35,783 bases of DNA, taken from an uncultured Christensenellaceae bacterium. GTDB taxonomy: Bacteria; Bacillota; Clostridia; Christensenellales; UBA3700. Numbering within the stretch: the stretch's first letter is position 1; each line of letters begins with the position of its first letter. The notes under the pieces are model-generated. The model was not told the origin of the DNA and made no database searches. It worked only from the letters and a program-made list of their open reading frames with translations. Both the position numbers and the translations under genes were made by a program. Positions 7,062 to 14,440 of the stretch are shown here, in pieces. The stretch spans positions 1 to 35,783 of the forward strand of contig CALWHE010000015.1 of assembly GCA_944380295.1 (NCBI GenBank), in the 5' to 3' direction.

Positions 7062-7748
7062 ATGAAACTCGGCATTATTCGTTGTATGCAGACGGATGAA
7101 CAAGGCGCCCCTTATCCGATCTTGTATATGAAAAAACGCCGCGGCGGTAACGGCTCGCAGAAAAACACGCCCACATTGACGACAGCACGCCTTGTTTTGA
7201 GAAAATTCACCGAGCGGGATATAAACGCGTTGTTTTCCCTTTTGAACGACGAAGAAGTCAATAAATTTCTCCCGTGGTATCCGCTCAAAACCATAGACGA
7301 AGCAAAAAAATTTTATGAAGAACGCTATGTTTGCGCATATGCTCAGCCGCAGGCATACGCCTATGCCGTCTGTCTGAAAGAAGACGACCGCCCCATCGGT
7401 TATGTCAATGTCGGCATGAGCGAGGCTCACGATCTAGGTTACGGACTGCGCAAAGAATTTTGGCACAAAGGGATAGCTACCGAAGCCGCAAGTGCGGTCA
7501 TAGCTCAACTGAAAAGGGACGGCGTGCCCTATGTTACGGCAACGCACGACGCAAACAACCCGCGCAGCGGCGGCGTCATGCGCAACTTGGGGATGAAATA
7601 TCGATATTCCTACGAAGAGCAGTGGCAGCCGAAAAACATTTTGGTCACCTTCCGCATGTATCAGCTCAACCTTGACGGCAAAGAAAGCCGCGTTTATCGC
7701 GCTTATTGGAACGATTCCGCCGTTCACTTTGTGGAAAAGGACATTTGA
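7062..7748 (+). CDS. GNAT family acetyltransferase (RimJ/RimL-like) with unusual N-terminus
   Basis: A 228-residue protein. From about residue 38 it is a clear RimJ/RimL-type GNAT: TTARLVLRKFTERDINALF, a central RPIGYVNVGM strand, the acetyl-CoA motif YGLRKEFWHKGIATEAASAV, and THDANNPRSGGVMRNLGMKY near the end. It probably acetylates an amine of a protein or small molecule. The first 12 residues, MKLGIIRCMQTD, instead resemble the start of CGGC-domain proteins and are not part of the GNAT fold. The strong GGAGG at 7050 selects this ATG, so the extension is translated. The next Met (residue 23) has no ribosome binding site. Confidence 0.85.
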   Translation: MKLGIIRCMQTDEQGAPYPILYMKKRRGGNGSQKNTPTLTTARLVLRKFTERDINALFSLLNDEEVNKFLPWYPLKTIDEAKKFYEERYVCAYAQPQAYAYAVCLKEDDRPIGYVNVGMSEAHDLGYGLRKEFWHKGIATEAASAVIAQLKRDGVPYVTATHDANNPRSGGVMRNLGMKYRYSYEEQWQPKNILVTFRMYQLNLDGKESRVYRAYWNDSAVHFVEKDI

Positions 7749-7773
7749 CGGAGCTTTTTATCGCGCAGATATT

Positions 7774-8418
7774 TTACTTGTTCTCCGCGTTTTCCACGCC
7801 GTCTTTTTCCTCGGCGCCGTTTTTGCCCTTGTCCACCTTGCGCATGATGACGAATTTGTCCATCAAAAACATCACCACCCAGCTGATGAGCGAGCCCAGC
7901 AATTTGCTGATGGTGTTGCCCCAGTCCGCGCCGATGTGCGGTCCGATGGCGTCGCCCAACTCGCCAGCCATCCAAGTGGTAAACAAGATGAGCGCTATCA
8001 CCGTCAGCGCGTATGCCGCTGCGCTCAACACCACGTTGTTATTGGCGTTGAAGGTCTTTTTGCGGTTGATGGTGAAAGAGATGATCTCCGCAATGCACTT
8101 GGAAACCAGCATGGCGATAAAGCCCGCCGTGCCGAACGCGCCTTCCCTGCCTGGATCGTAATGAAAAATGAACCAATCGAACGGCTCATCGCCCAATTTG
8201 CTCTCCAAACCGTATTGCAACGCATACATGGAAGCGAATTCGGCGATAAAGGCTATCAGACTGATAAAAGTGAATTTTACGATCTGCCAAATATTGGCGT
8301 GGCGCCCCATGAACGCCTTGCCCTTTTCCATGGCGCGGGCGGCTTTGCCCCGCTCCCGCGAACAGCCTTTTTCCGCCTCGTCCGTCTTGTCTTCTCTTGC
8401 TCTTCTTTGCTCGTCCAT
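7774..8418 (-). CDS. GtrA-like family membrane protein
   Basis: About 214 residues with a charged N-terminal tail of about 38 residues, four hydrophobic segments (for example IVKFTFISLIAFIAEFASMY, IAMLVSKCIAEIISF, an Ala-rich third and LLGSLISWVVMFLMDKFVIM) and a charged C-terminal tail. The FTINRKKTF segment after helix 2 is the recurring NRxxTF motif of GtrA-like proteins, which are linked to moving lipid-linked sugars across the membrane. Start at 8418 has GGGG upstream; the longer open frame extends upstream through low-complexity codons without support. The gene is convergent with the GNAT gene and has no obvious operon partner. Confidence 0.75.
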   Translation of the reverse strand: MDEQRRAREDKTDEAEKGCSRERGKAARAMEKGKAFMGRHANIWQIVKFTFISLIAFIAEFASMYALQYGLESKLGDEPFDWFIFHYDPGREGAFGTAGFIAMLVSKCIAEIISFTINRKKTFNANNNVVLSAAAYALTVIALILFTTWMAGELGDAIGPHIGADWGNTISKLLGSLISWVVMFLMDKFVIMRKVDKGKNGAEEKDGVENAENK

Positions 8419-8613
8419 ATTATCCCCCGAAAAACCGTTACTTATATTTTGCGCGAAAACTGCGCGCATGTCAATACCCTTACCGCAAAAAACGCGCATT
8501 TTATCCTGCCGCACGCCGCCGCCACGACCGCACGCGCTCAAACGCGCCGTCCCCCGCGCCGAAATATCCGCGTCACAAATATATAATTCTTTGTCAAATG
8601 CGGCTCACAATTG

Positions 8614-8642
8614 TTGCCAAAAAAAATATTTTGTGCTAATAT
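8614..8642 (+). promoter_or_regulatory. Probable tRNA-Leu promoter
   Basis: TTGCCA (8614-8619), 17-bp spacer, TAATAT (8637-8642); a TATAAT overlaps at 8640-8645. It lies just ahead of the tRNA gene, with an A-rich spacer. Confidence 0.5.
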
Positions 8643-8656
8643 AATCAGGTAAGTGC

Positions 8657-8743
8657 GCCGATGTGGTGAAATTGGCAGACGCGCCGGACTCAAAATCCGG
8701 TGGTAGCGATACCGTGTCGGTTCGAGTCCGACCATCGGCACCA
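8657..8743 (+). tRNA. tRNA-Leu (anticodon CAA)
   Basis: An 87-base tRNA with a 7-bp acceptor stem (GCCGATG with CATCGGC), discriminator A and an encoded CCA end. The anticodon arm is CCGGA-CTCAAAA-TCCGG, giving anticodon CAA for UUG. The long variable arm (GGTAGCGATACC) and the T-arm GGTTCGAGTCC are typical of tRNA-Leu. Confidence 0.95.
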
Positions 8744-8751
8744 AGCAAACG

Positions 8752-8789
8752 ATACGAACCGAGCGATGAGCCGCGGTTCGTATTTTTTT
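8752..8789 (+). terminator. Terminator after tRNA-Leu
   Basis: Perfect 10-bp stem ATACGAACCG (8752-8761) with CGGTTCGTAT (8774-8783), 12-base loop, then a run of T to 8789. Confidence 0.85.
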
Positions 8790-8906
8790 ACGCTCCCCCG
8801 TCCGCCGGTCAAGACCGGTTGCGGCATTGCCCGTCCGCCGCGGCGCGCATATGCGCGTGATTTTGCATTATCGTTTGCAAGCGGGAAAAATTTTTCCGCT
8901 AATTTC

Positions 8907-8935
8907 TTTACTTTTTCGCGCAGAAAAACTATACT
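8907..8935 (+). promoter_or_regulatory. Probable glnN promoter
   Basis: TTTACT (8907-8912), 17-bp spacer, TATACT (8930-8935), giving a leader of roughly 40 bases before the glnN start. Confidence 0.5.
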
Positions 8936-8979
8936 TGATTTGTATATATATTTTTTGCGCGCACAAGGAGAGTGTTTTT

Positions 8980-11070
8980 ATGGACATGAACGAGCTGTTC
9001 GGCACGATGGTTTTCAACGACGCCGTGATGCAGGAAAGGCTGCCCAACGCCACTTACAAGGAGTTGAACAGGTGCATAAAAGAGGACCGTTCTCTGACCC
9101 TGGAAGTTGCCAACGTGGTTGCAAACGCCATGAAGGACTGGGCGATAGAAAAGGGCTGCACACACTTCACGCACTGGTTCCAGCCCATGACGGGCGTGAC
9201 GGCGGAAAAGCACGACTCCTTTATCACGCGCGCCAAAAACGGCAAGGTGATCATGGAATTTTCCGGCGCGGAGCTCATCAAGGGCGAGCCGGACGCTTCT
9301 TCCTTCCCCTCGGGCGGGCTGCGCGCCACCTTTGAAGCGCGCGGCTATACGGCGTGGGACCCCACCTCTTATGCCTTTATCAAAGACGGCACGCTGTGCA
9401 TACCCACTGCCTTCTGCTCTTACGGCGGACAGGCGCTGGACAAAAAAACGCCCCTTTTGCGCTCCATGGCGGCGATAAATCGTCAGGCGCTGCGCATATT
9501 GCGCTTTTTCGGCAAAGAAGCCGAGCACGTGGACACCACCGTGGGTCCCGAACAGGAATACTTCCTCATCGACCGCAGCGTTTACGAAAAGCGCAAGGAT
9601 CTGGTCTACACGGGCAGAACGCTTATCGGCGCACCCGCGCCCAAAGGTCAGGAGCTTGAAGACCATTACTTCGGCGCCATCAAAACGCGCGTGAGCGAAT
9701 ATATGAAAGACCTCGACCGCGAGCTGTGGAAACTGGGCATTCTTGCCAAGACCAAACACAACGAAGTAGCCCCCGCGCAGCACGAACTGGCGCCCATCTT
9801 CACCTCCACGAACATCGCCACGGACCACAACCAGCTGACGATGGAAACGATGAAAAAGGTGGCGGCGCGCCACAATATGGCATGCCTGCTGCACGAAAAA
9901 CCTTTTGCGGGCGTGAACGGCAGCGGCAAGCATAACAACTGGTCCATGAGCACGGACAAGGGCGAAAACCTGCTCGATCCGGGCAGCACGCCGGAAGACA
10001 ACGCGCAATTTTTGCTCTTCCTCACCGCAGTGATACAGGCGGTGGACGATTATCAGGATCTTTTGCGCCTCTCCGTGGCAAGCGCGGGCAACGACCACCG
10101 CTTGGGCGCGGGAGAAGCGCCGCCCGCCATCATCTCCGTCTTTTTGGGCGAAGAGCTGGACGGCATTTTGAGCGCCATTGCCGAAGACAGACCTTACTCC
10201 AAGCGCGCCAAGTGCGAAGTGGAAGTGGGCGTGAAAGTGCTGCCGCACTTCCCCAAAGACTCCACAGACCGCAACCGCACTTCCCCGCTCGCCTTCACGG
10301 GCAACAAGTTCGAGTTCCGCATGCTCGGCTCCACCTTCTCCATTGCCGGTCCCAACATCGTGCTCAACACCATTGTGGCGGACGCGCTCGATAAATTTGC
10401 AGACAGACTGGACGCGGCAAAAGGCGACATCATGGACGAGGTGACCGCCATCATCAAAGATTCTTTCACTAAACACCGCCGCATCGTTTTCAACGGCAAC
10501 AATTATTCGGACGAATGGGTGAAGGAGGCAAAAGTGCGCGGCTTGCTCGATCTGCGCTCCACGCCCGAATCCATGCCTCTGTTCAAATCGCGCAAGAACA
10601 TCGATCTGTTCACGCGCCACGGCGTGTTTACGGAAGAAGAAGTGGTCACGCGCACGGAGATATTCCTGGACAACTATTGCAAAGTGCTGCACATAGAGTC
10701 CATGACCATGCTGGAAATGATCGTGCGCGACGTGATCCCCGCGGTGAACAAATACGTCAAGTTCCTTTCCGAGAGCATCAACGCCGCCGTGGCGGCATGC
10801 CCCGCCGCCGACATGACCGCACAGGCGGACCTGGTGAACAGGCTTTCCAAACTGACGGCGGAAGCATATAAGCAGGCGGGCAACCTCAAATCCGCCACCG
10901 AAAAGACGGAGAAACTCGCCGACGTGGAGAAAAAGTCTATGGCGTATAAGGAAAAAGTCATCCCCGTGATGAAAAAGCTGCGCGAATGCGCCGACACGAT
11001 GGAAACGCTCACCGATTCCGCCTATTGGCCCATGCCCACTTACGGCGAAATACTCTTTTCCGTAAAATAA
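8980..11070 (+). CDS. glnN: Glutamine synthetase type III (GSIII)
   Basis: A 696-residue enzyme, the usual GSIII length, making glutamine from glutamate, ammonia and ATP in the cytoplasm as a dodecamer. Family hallmarks are seen in order: [13 protein letters not shown] with EKHDSF, the [20 protein letters not shown] block, the glutamate/metal motif [33 protein letters not shown], and [19 protein letters not shown]. The C-terminal helical part (from about 560) is complete. The ATG at 8980 has AAGGAGAG 8 bases upstream; the open frame continues upstream but without family similarity. It is monocistronic, between its own promoter and terminator hairpins. No PII-type or GlnR-like site was recognised. 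Confidence 0.97.
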   Translation: MDMNELFGTMVFNDAVMQERLPNATYKELNRCIKEDRSLTLEVANVVANAMKDWAIEKGCTHFTHWFQPMTGVTAEKHDSFITRAKNGKVIMEFSGAELIKGEPDASSFPSGGLRATFEARGYTAWDPTSYAFIKDGTLCIPTAFCSYGGQALDKKTPLLRSMAAINRQALRILRFFGKEAEHVDTTVGPEQEYFLIDRSVYEKRKDLVYTGRTLIGAPAPKGQELEDHYFGAIKTRVSEYMKDLDRELWKLGILAKTKHNEVAPAQHELAPIFTSTNIATDHNQLTMETMKKVAARHNMACLLHEKPFAGVNGSGKHNNWSMSTDKGENLLDPGSTPEDNAQFLLFLTAVIQAVDDYQDLLRLSVASAGNDHRLGAGEAPPAIISVFLGEELDGILSAIAEDRPYSKRAKCEVEVGVKVLPHFPKDSTDRNRTSPLAFTGNKFEFRMLGSTFSIAGPNIVLNTIVADALDKFADRLDAAKGDIMDEVTAIIKDSFTKHRRIVFNGNNYSDEWVKEAKVRGLLDLRSTPESMPLFKSRKNIDLFTRHGVFTEEEVVTRTEIFLDNYCKVLHIESMTMLEMIVRDVIPAVNKYVKFLSESINAAVAACPAADMTAQADLVNRLSKLTAEAYKQAGNLKSATEKTEKLADVEKKSMAYKEKVIPVMKKLRECADTMETLTDSAYWPMPTYGEILFSVK

Positions 11071-11084
11071 AAGCCGCAGTAAAA

Positions 11085-11108
11085 CGCCGCACGCCTTGCC
11101 GTGCGGCG
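11085..11108. terminator. Hairpin after glnN
   Basis: Perfect 9-bp stem CGCCGCACG with CGTGCGGCG and a 6-base loop, starting 14 bases after the glnN stop. It lacks a T tract, so it is more likely a 3'-end stabiliser or part of a double terminator. Confidence 0.5.
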
Positions 11109-11127
11109 CCTCCGGCAAAGACTGTTT

Positions 11128-11154
11128 AAGCGAGCCGACACCGGCTCGCTTTTA
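11128..11154 (+). terminator. Terminator between glnN and the 11168 gene
   Basis: 10-bp stem AAGCGAGCCG (11128-11137) with CGGCTCGCTT (11142-11151) and a 4-base loop, followed by TTTA. It lies at the convergent junction and could serve both strands. Confidence 0.7.
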
Positions 11155-11167
11155 CGTTACGTGCGCT

Positions 11168-12049
11168 TTATGTGCGCGTGACTATCTCTCCCGTTTCCAT
11201 ATCCTGATACATCACCCAATAGCCGGCGCCTTCTTCTTCCACGGGCAGCCAGCCGCGGCATTCGGGGCGTGCGGAGGGCGGAGTGGAATTATCCTTGTCG
11301 GGCACGCCGTAACACAGATAACGCGCCTTGCCGCTCTCATCGCCGATAACGCCCACCACATAGGCGCCTCCCTTTTGCGTATCCACCCGCACCCAAGCGG
11401 AATTGGGCACCAGCGCAGCCAGATGTTCCTGCGCGGGATAAGCGGAAAACAGCTCTTCCAAACTGTCTTTTATCTTGGATAAAAAGTCTGTTTTTCCGCC
11501 CCTGCCCTTGTTTTTACTCTTTCTTCCGCCGTCCTGCGCGGCGCGCTCGCCCTGCTTGTTTTCCTGCGGCGCCCGCTCTCCACTTGTCGTCATATCCTGC
11601 GGCGCCCGCTCGGGCAACGGTTGCTGCGCCTCTTTTGCAGGTTCCGGCTCTTCTTGCGCCGAAGTCTTCTCTTCTTGCGGCTCCTCGGAGTTTTCGTCCT
11701 GCTCCGGCTTTTGCTCTTCTTCCCGGGCGGCGCCCTCAGTCTCTTCTGCCTCGCTCTCCGCGGCGGGCGCGGCAAAATCCTGCCTGGGCAGAGAATACGC
11801 CCACACTCCGCCGTTTTTGACGATACGCGCCGCCACGCGGCTTTCCGCATTCAGGGCAAAAGGCAGATTGAATTGCGCCGCGGCGGGCGCGGAAAAATAT
11901 CTGCCGTCCACTTCAAGCTCCGCCATGCTGCCCTCCGGACAGCGCATTTTCACAACGCCCACCGTTCTGCAGCCGAAATATTCCAAAGCCAGCAAACCCG
12001 TGCCGCCGTCAGTGCGCGTGAGCACCACGTTTTTTTTGATCACAAACAT
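11168..12049 (-). CDS. Hypothetical protein with acidic low-complexity linker
   Basis: A 293-residue protein I cannot assign to a family. The N-terminal ~95 residues look folded and beta-rich (KNVVLTRTDGGTGLLALEYF at the start). Residues ~96-190 are a linker rich in Glu, Gln, Pro and Ala, including a loosely repeated ERAPQ/ERAAQ unit, ending in a Lys/Gly-rich stretch (RKSKNKGRGGK). The C-terminal ~100 residues look folded again: DFLSKIKDSLEELF, WVRVDTQKGGAYVVGVIGDE and GYWVMYQDMETGEIV. No signal peptide or membrane segment is seen. GGAGGG upstream supports the ATG at 12049. It follows the rsmA terminator, so it is probably transcribed separately. Confidence 0.7.
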   Translation of the reverse strand: MFVIKKNVVLTRTDGGTGLLALEYFGCRTVGVVKMRCPEGSMAELEVDGRYFSAPAAAQFNLPFALNAESRVAARIVKNGGVWAYSLPRQDFAAPAAESEAEETEGAAREEEQKPEQDENSEEPQEEKTSAQEEPEPAKEAQQPLPERAPQDMTTSGERAPQENKQGERAAQDGGRKSKNKGRGGKTDFLSKIKDSLEELFSAYPAQEHLAALVPNSAWVRVDTQKGGAYVVGVIGDESGKARYLCYGVPDKDNSTPPSARPECRGWLPVEEEGAGYWVMYQDMETGEIVTRT

Positions 12050-12153
12050 AAAGACCCTCCGAGCAAAGATACGGTAAAGCATATGCTTGGCGCCGGGAAA
12101 AAAGAACACGCGCGGCAAAACGGGCGGACAAAATGCCCGCAGGCGCGTTGAAT

Positions 12154-12176
12154 AAAAAAAGCGGCGAAGCCGCCGC
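12154..12176 (-). terminator. Terminator of the lipoprotein-metG-rsmA operon
   Basis: On the minus strand, stem GCGGCG with CGCCGC and a 4-base loop followed by seven T residues (plus-strand A run 12154-12160). It lies 16 bases after the rsmA stop. Confidence 0.85.
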
Positions 12177-12191
12177 AACGCCGCGCTCTTT

Positions 12192-13016
12192 TCAGAGCCG
12201 CTTGCTCATCTCCGCCATTTTCACAAAGTCGTCCACGCTCAAACGCTCTCCGCGCACTCTGACGTCAAAGCCGCACGCTTGCAGCAGTTCTTCCGCCCGC
12301 TCGCGCTGCCAGGCAAACGCCGAACAGAGATTGTTTGCCAAAGTCTTGCGGCGCATGGCAAACGCCGCCCTGATAAACTTTTTCACCAGCGGTTTATCCA
12401 CCGCCGCATACTTGTCGTGCCGCGTTATCTTCACCACGCAGCTGTCCACATTGGGGCGCGGCGTAAACATGGTGCGCGGCACTATCCTTGTTATCTCCGC
12501 CTTGCCTTCCAGGGCGACGGCGGCGGTCACGGCGCCGTATTCCGCGCTGCCGGGCGCGGCGACGAGGCGCTCTCCCACCTCTTTCTGCACCATCACGGTG
12601 AGGCTCTGCGGCTTGTGCACCCGCTCCAAAAAGCGCATGATGACCGGCGTGGTGATATAATAAGGCAGATTTGCCACCAGGCAATATTCGCCGCCCAAGC
12701 GCCTGTCCAGCTCCTCATCGCTCTCTTTCATGATGTCGCAAAACACCACTTCCGCCTTATCTTCCGCCCCCGCCAGCGTGCGTTGCAGCACGGGCGCGAG
12801 ATTTTTGTCTATCTCATAACTTATCACCCGCTTGGCGCGCTTTGCCAAAGCGCGGGTGAGAGTGCCCGCTCCGGCGCCTATTTCCAGCACCGTTTTGCCC
12901 TCTATGTCCGCGCTCTGCACGATGGAATCCAACAAGTTGGCGTCTGTGATAAAATTTTGTCCGAAGCGTTTTTCAAAGGAAAATCCGCACTCCGCCAAGA
13001 TCTCGGCAAGGCTCAT
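12192..13016 (-). CDS. rsmA: 16S rRNA (adenine(1518)-N6/adenine(1519)-N6)-dimethyltransferase
   Basis: A 274-residue KsgA/RsmA methyltransferase that dimethylates the two adjacent adenines near the 3' end of 16S rRNA during small-subunit maturation. Visible motifs: FEKRFGQNFITD at the N-terminus, SAM-binding VLEIGAGAGTLT, acidic YEIDKNL, catalytic NLPYYITTP (the NLPY motif) and the C-terminal FIRAAFAMRRKTLANNL. I set the start at 13016 rather than the longer frame because the family begins there and the ATG overlaps the radical SAM stop as ATGA with GAGGAAG upstream. Length is standard. It is last in a tightly coupled operon with TatD and metG. Confidence 0.97.
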   Translation of the reverse strand: MSLAEILAECGFSFEKRFGQNFITDANLLDSIVQSADIEGKTVLEIGAGAGTLTRALAKRAKRVISYEIDKNLAPVLQRTLAGAEDKAEVVFCDIMKESDEELDRRLGGEYCLVANLPYYITTPVIMRFLERVHKPQSLTVMVQKEVGERLVAAPGSAEYGAVTAAVALEGKAEITRIVPRTMFTPRPNVDSCVVKITRHDKYAAVDKPLVKKFIRAAFAMRRKTLANNLCSAFAWQRERAEELLQACGFDVRVRGERLSVDDFVKMAEMSKRL

Positions 13017-13639
13017 ATCATCTTCCTCACGCGCAATTTGGCGCCTATTTCGCGCGCGATCTCCGCCGCCTTTTGCAGCTGTTCGGGCGGCACGCAGTCC
13101 ACTATGCTCAAAACCACGTTGCCGCCGCAGCGCAGGCATTCTTTGGCAAAGTCCAGCATGATGTCAAAGGCTTTTTTACCGAAGACGCTGTGGCAGAGCT
13201 TGTCGTAAGAATCCGCGTCCGTGGCGTTGAGAGAAACGTTGATGGTATCCATGCAGCGGCTCATGCGCGGCGCGATGTCCACGCCCAAAATGGCGCTGCC
13301 CTGCCCGTTTGTGTTGATGCGCGTCTTTATGCCGCGGTCGTGGGCGTAAGCGCAGAGCATCTCCACCAGATCGAAGCGCGCGCTGGGTTCGCCGTAACCG
13401 CAAAAGACCATCTCCTTGTAACGGCTGAAATCCATCTTGTCCAAGATGTCCGTCACGTCTTTATAAGAAGGTTCTCTGTCCAGCCAAAGGTCGCAGTCGC
13501 CCTCTCCCTTATGGCTGCCGAACTCCCGCCCGTCCATGGTGGAGCCGTGGTTGCGCACGCAAAATTCGCAGGCATTGGAACAATAATTGGTCAGATTGAT
13601 ATATATGTTTCCGTATAAAGTGTAAACGTAAGTATTCAT
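13013..13639 (-). CDS. TatD family-associated radical SAM protein
   Basis: A 208-residue radical SAM protein. YINLTNYCSNACEFCVRN holds the CxxxCxxC cluster motif that binds a 4Fe-4S cluster and SAM. The MVFCGYGEPSARFD segment is the GGE-like SAM contact and INTNGQG the following strand. The size, the YGNIYINLTN start and position beside a TatD gene match the TatD-linked radical SAM family (TIGR04038 as I recall it). Its substrate is unknown. GGAGG lies upstream of the ATG at 13639; 24 bases separate it from tatD and it overlaps rsmA by 4 bases. Confidence 0.88.
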   Translation of the reverse strand: MNTYVYTLYGNIYINLTNYCSNACEFCVRNHGSTMDGREFGSHKGEGDCDLWLDREPSYKDVTDILDKMDFSRYKEMVFCGYGEPSARFDLVEMLCAYAHDRGIKTRINTNGQGSAILGVDIAPRMSRCMDTINVSLNATDADSYDKLCHSVFGKKAFDIMLDFAKECLRCGGNVVLSIVDCVPPEQLQKAAEIAREIGAKLRVRKMI

Positions 13640-13663
13640 ACGCGCCTCCGCACGCGCAAGCGG

Positions 13664-14440
13664 TCATCTTGCCGCGATATCCGTTATGCGATAATATCTC
13701 ATCGCGTTTTCCGCGGTGAGCCTGCCCGCTTCCTCCGCGCTCATTCCCAATATCTCCCCCGCCTTTTGCGCCACGTATTTGACGTAAGCGGGGCGGTTGA
13801 CCTTGCCGCGGAAGGGCACGGGCGTCATATACGGACAGTCCGTTTCCAAAAGCAGTCTGTCTAACGGCACGCGCCGCACCACCTCGTCTTTTTTGGCGTT
13901 TTTGAAGGTGATCACGCCGCCAAAGGCAAAATAAGCGTCAAATTGCAAAAAGCGTTCGACCATCTCCGCACTGCCGCCGTAACAGTGCAGCAACACGCCG
14001 TTACCCAGCAATTCCCGGCACTCGCGCAAGATGTCGAAGGCGTCGCCATATGCGTCGCGGATATGCAGATCCACGGGCTTGCCCGCCCTGTGCGCCAACT
14101 CCAACTGAGCGATGAATACCTGCTTTTGGCGGGCGCGCGAGGCTATTTCGTAACAATAGTCCAAGCCTATCTCACCCACCGCCACCGTTTTGGACAGCGC
14201 GCACAGGGCAAGATATTCCTCTTCCTGCGCCGCGTCGAATGAATCCGCCTCTTCCGGATGACAGCCCACCGCGCAATAAACGCGCTCGTGCGCCTGCGCC
14301 AAAGCCGAAGCCCTGCGCGAAGAGTTCAAGTCAAAGCCGTGCTCCACCAGCGCCGCCAAGCCGTCTTCCGGCATGCGGGCTATCTCCTCTTCCGCGTTGA
14401 GCCGCTCGTCCAGGATATGGCAGTGACTGTCTATATACAT
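13664..14440 (-). CDS. tatD: TatD family metal-dependent hydrolase (DNase)
   Basis: A 258-residue TIM-barrel hydrolase of the TatD/YcfH family, thought to trim nucleic acid 3' ends or act in DNA quality control. The metal ligands are visible in order: DSHCHI near the N-terminus, GEIGLDYCY (Glu), PVDLHIRDA (His), GVLLHCYGG (His) and LLETDCPYM (Asp). RGKVNRPAYV is the usual substrate-loop motif. The start codon shares one base with the metG stop (TGATG), and the gene is followed by the TatD-linked radical SAM gene. Confidence 0.94.
   Translation of the reverse strand: MYIDSHCHILDERLNAEEEIARMPEDGLAALVEHGFDLNSSRRASALAQAHERVYCAVGCHPEEADSFDAAQEEEYLALCALSKTVAVGEIGLDYCYEIASRARQKQVFIAQLELAHRAGKPVDLHIRDAYGDAFDILRECRELLGNGVLLHCYGGSAEMVERFLQFDAYFAFGGVITFKNAKKDEVVRRVPLDRLLLETDCPYMTPVPFRGKVNRPAYVKYVAQKAGEILGMSAEEAGRLTAENAMRYYRITDIAAR

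Noticed and set aside
8752..8783. GAACCG..CGGTTC inverted repeat as a fifth copy of the GTTCG operator
   Set aside because: The arms are in reverse order (CGAAC first) and 12 bases apart, and a T run follows, so it is the tRNA terminator.
8929..11118. A 729-codon open frame on the minus strand opposite glnN
   Set aside because: It is the antisense shadow of glnN, rich in His/Arg/Gly/Val from GC-rich codon mirroring, with no ribosome binding site or family likeness. The same holds for the long plus-strand frames at 14776-16452, 19102-21486, 22606-23907 and 24961-26112.
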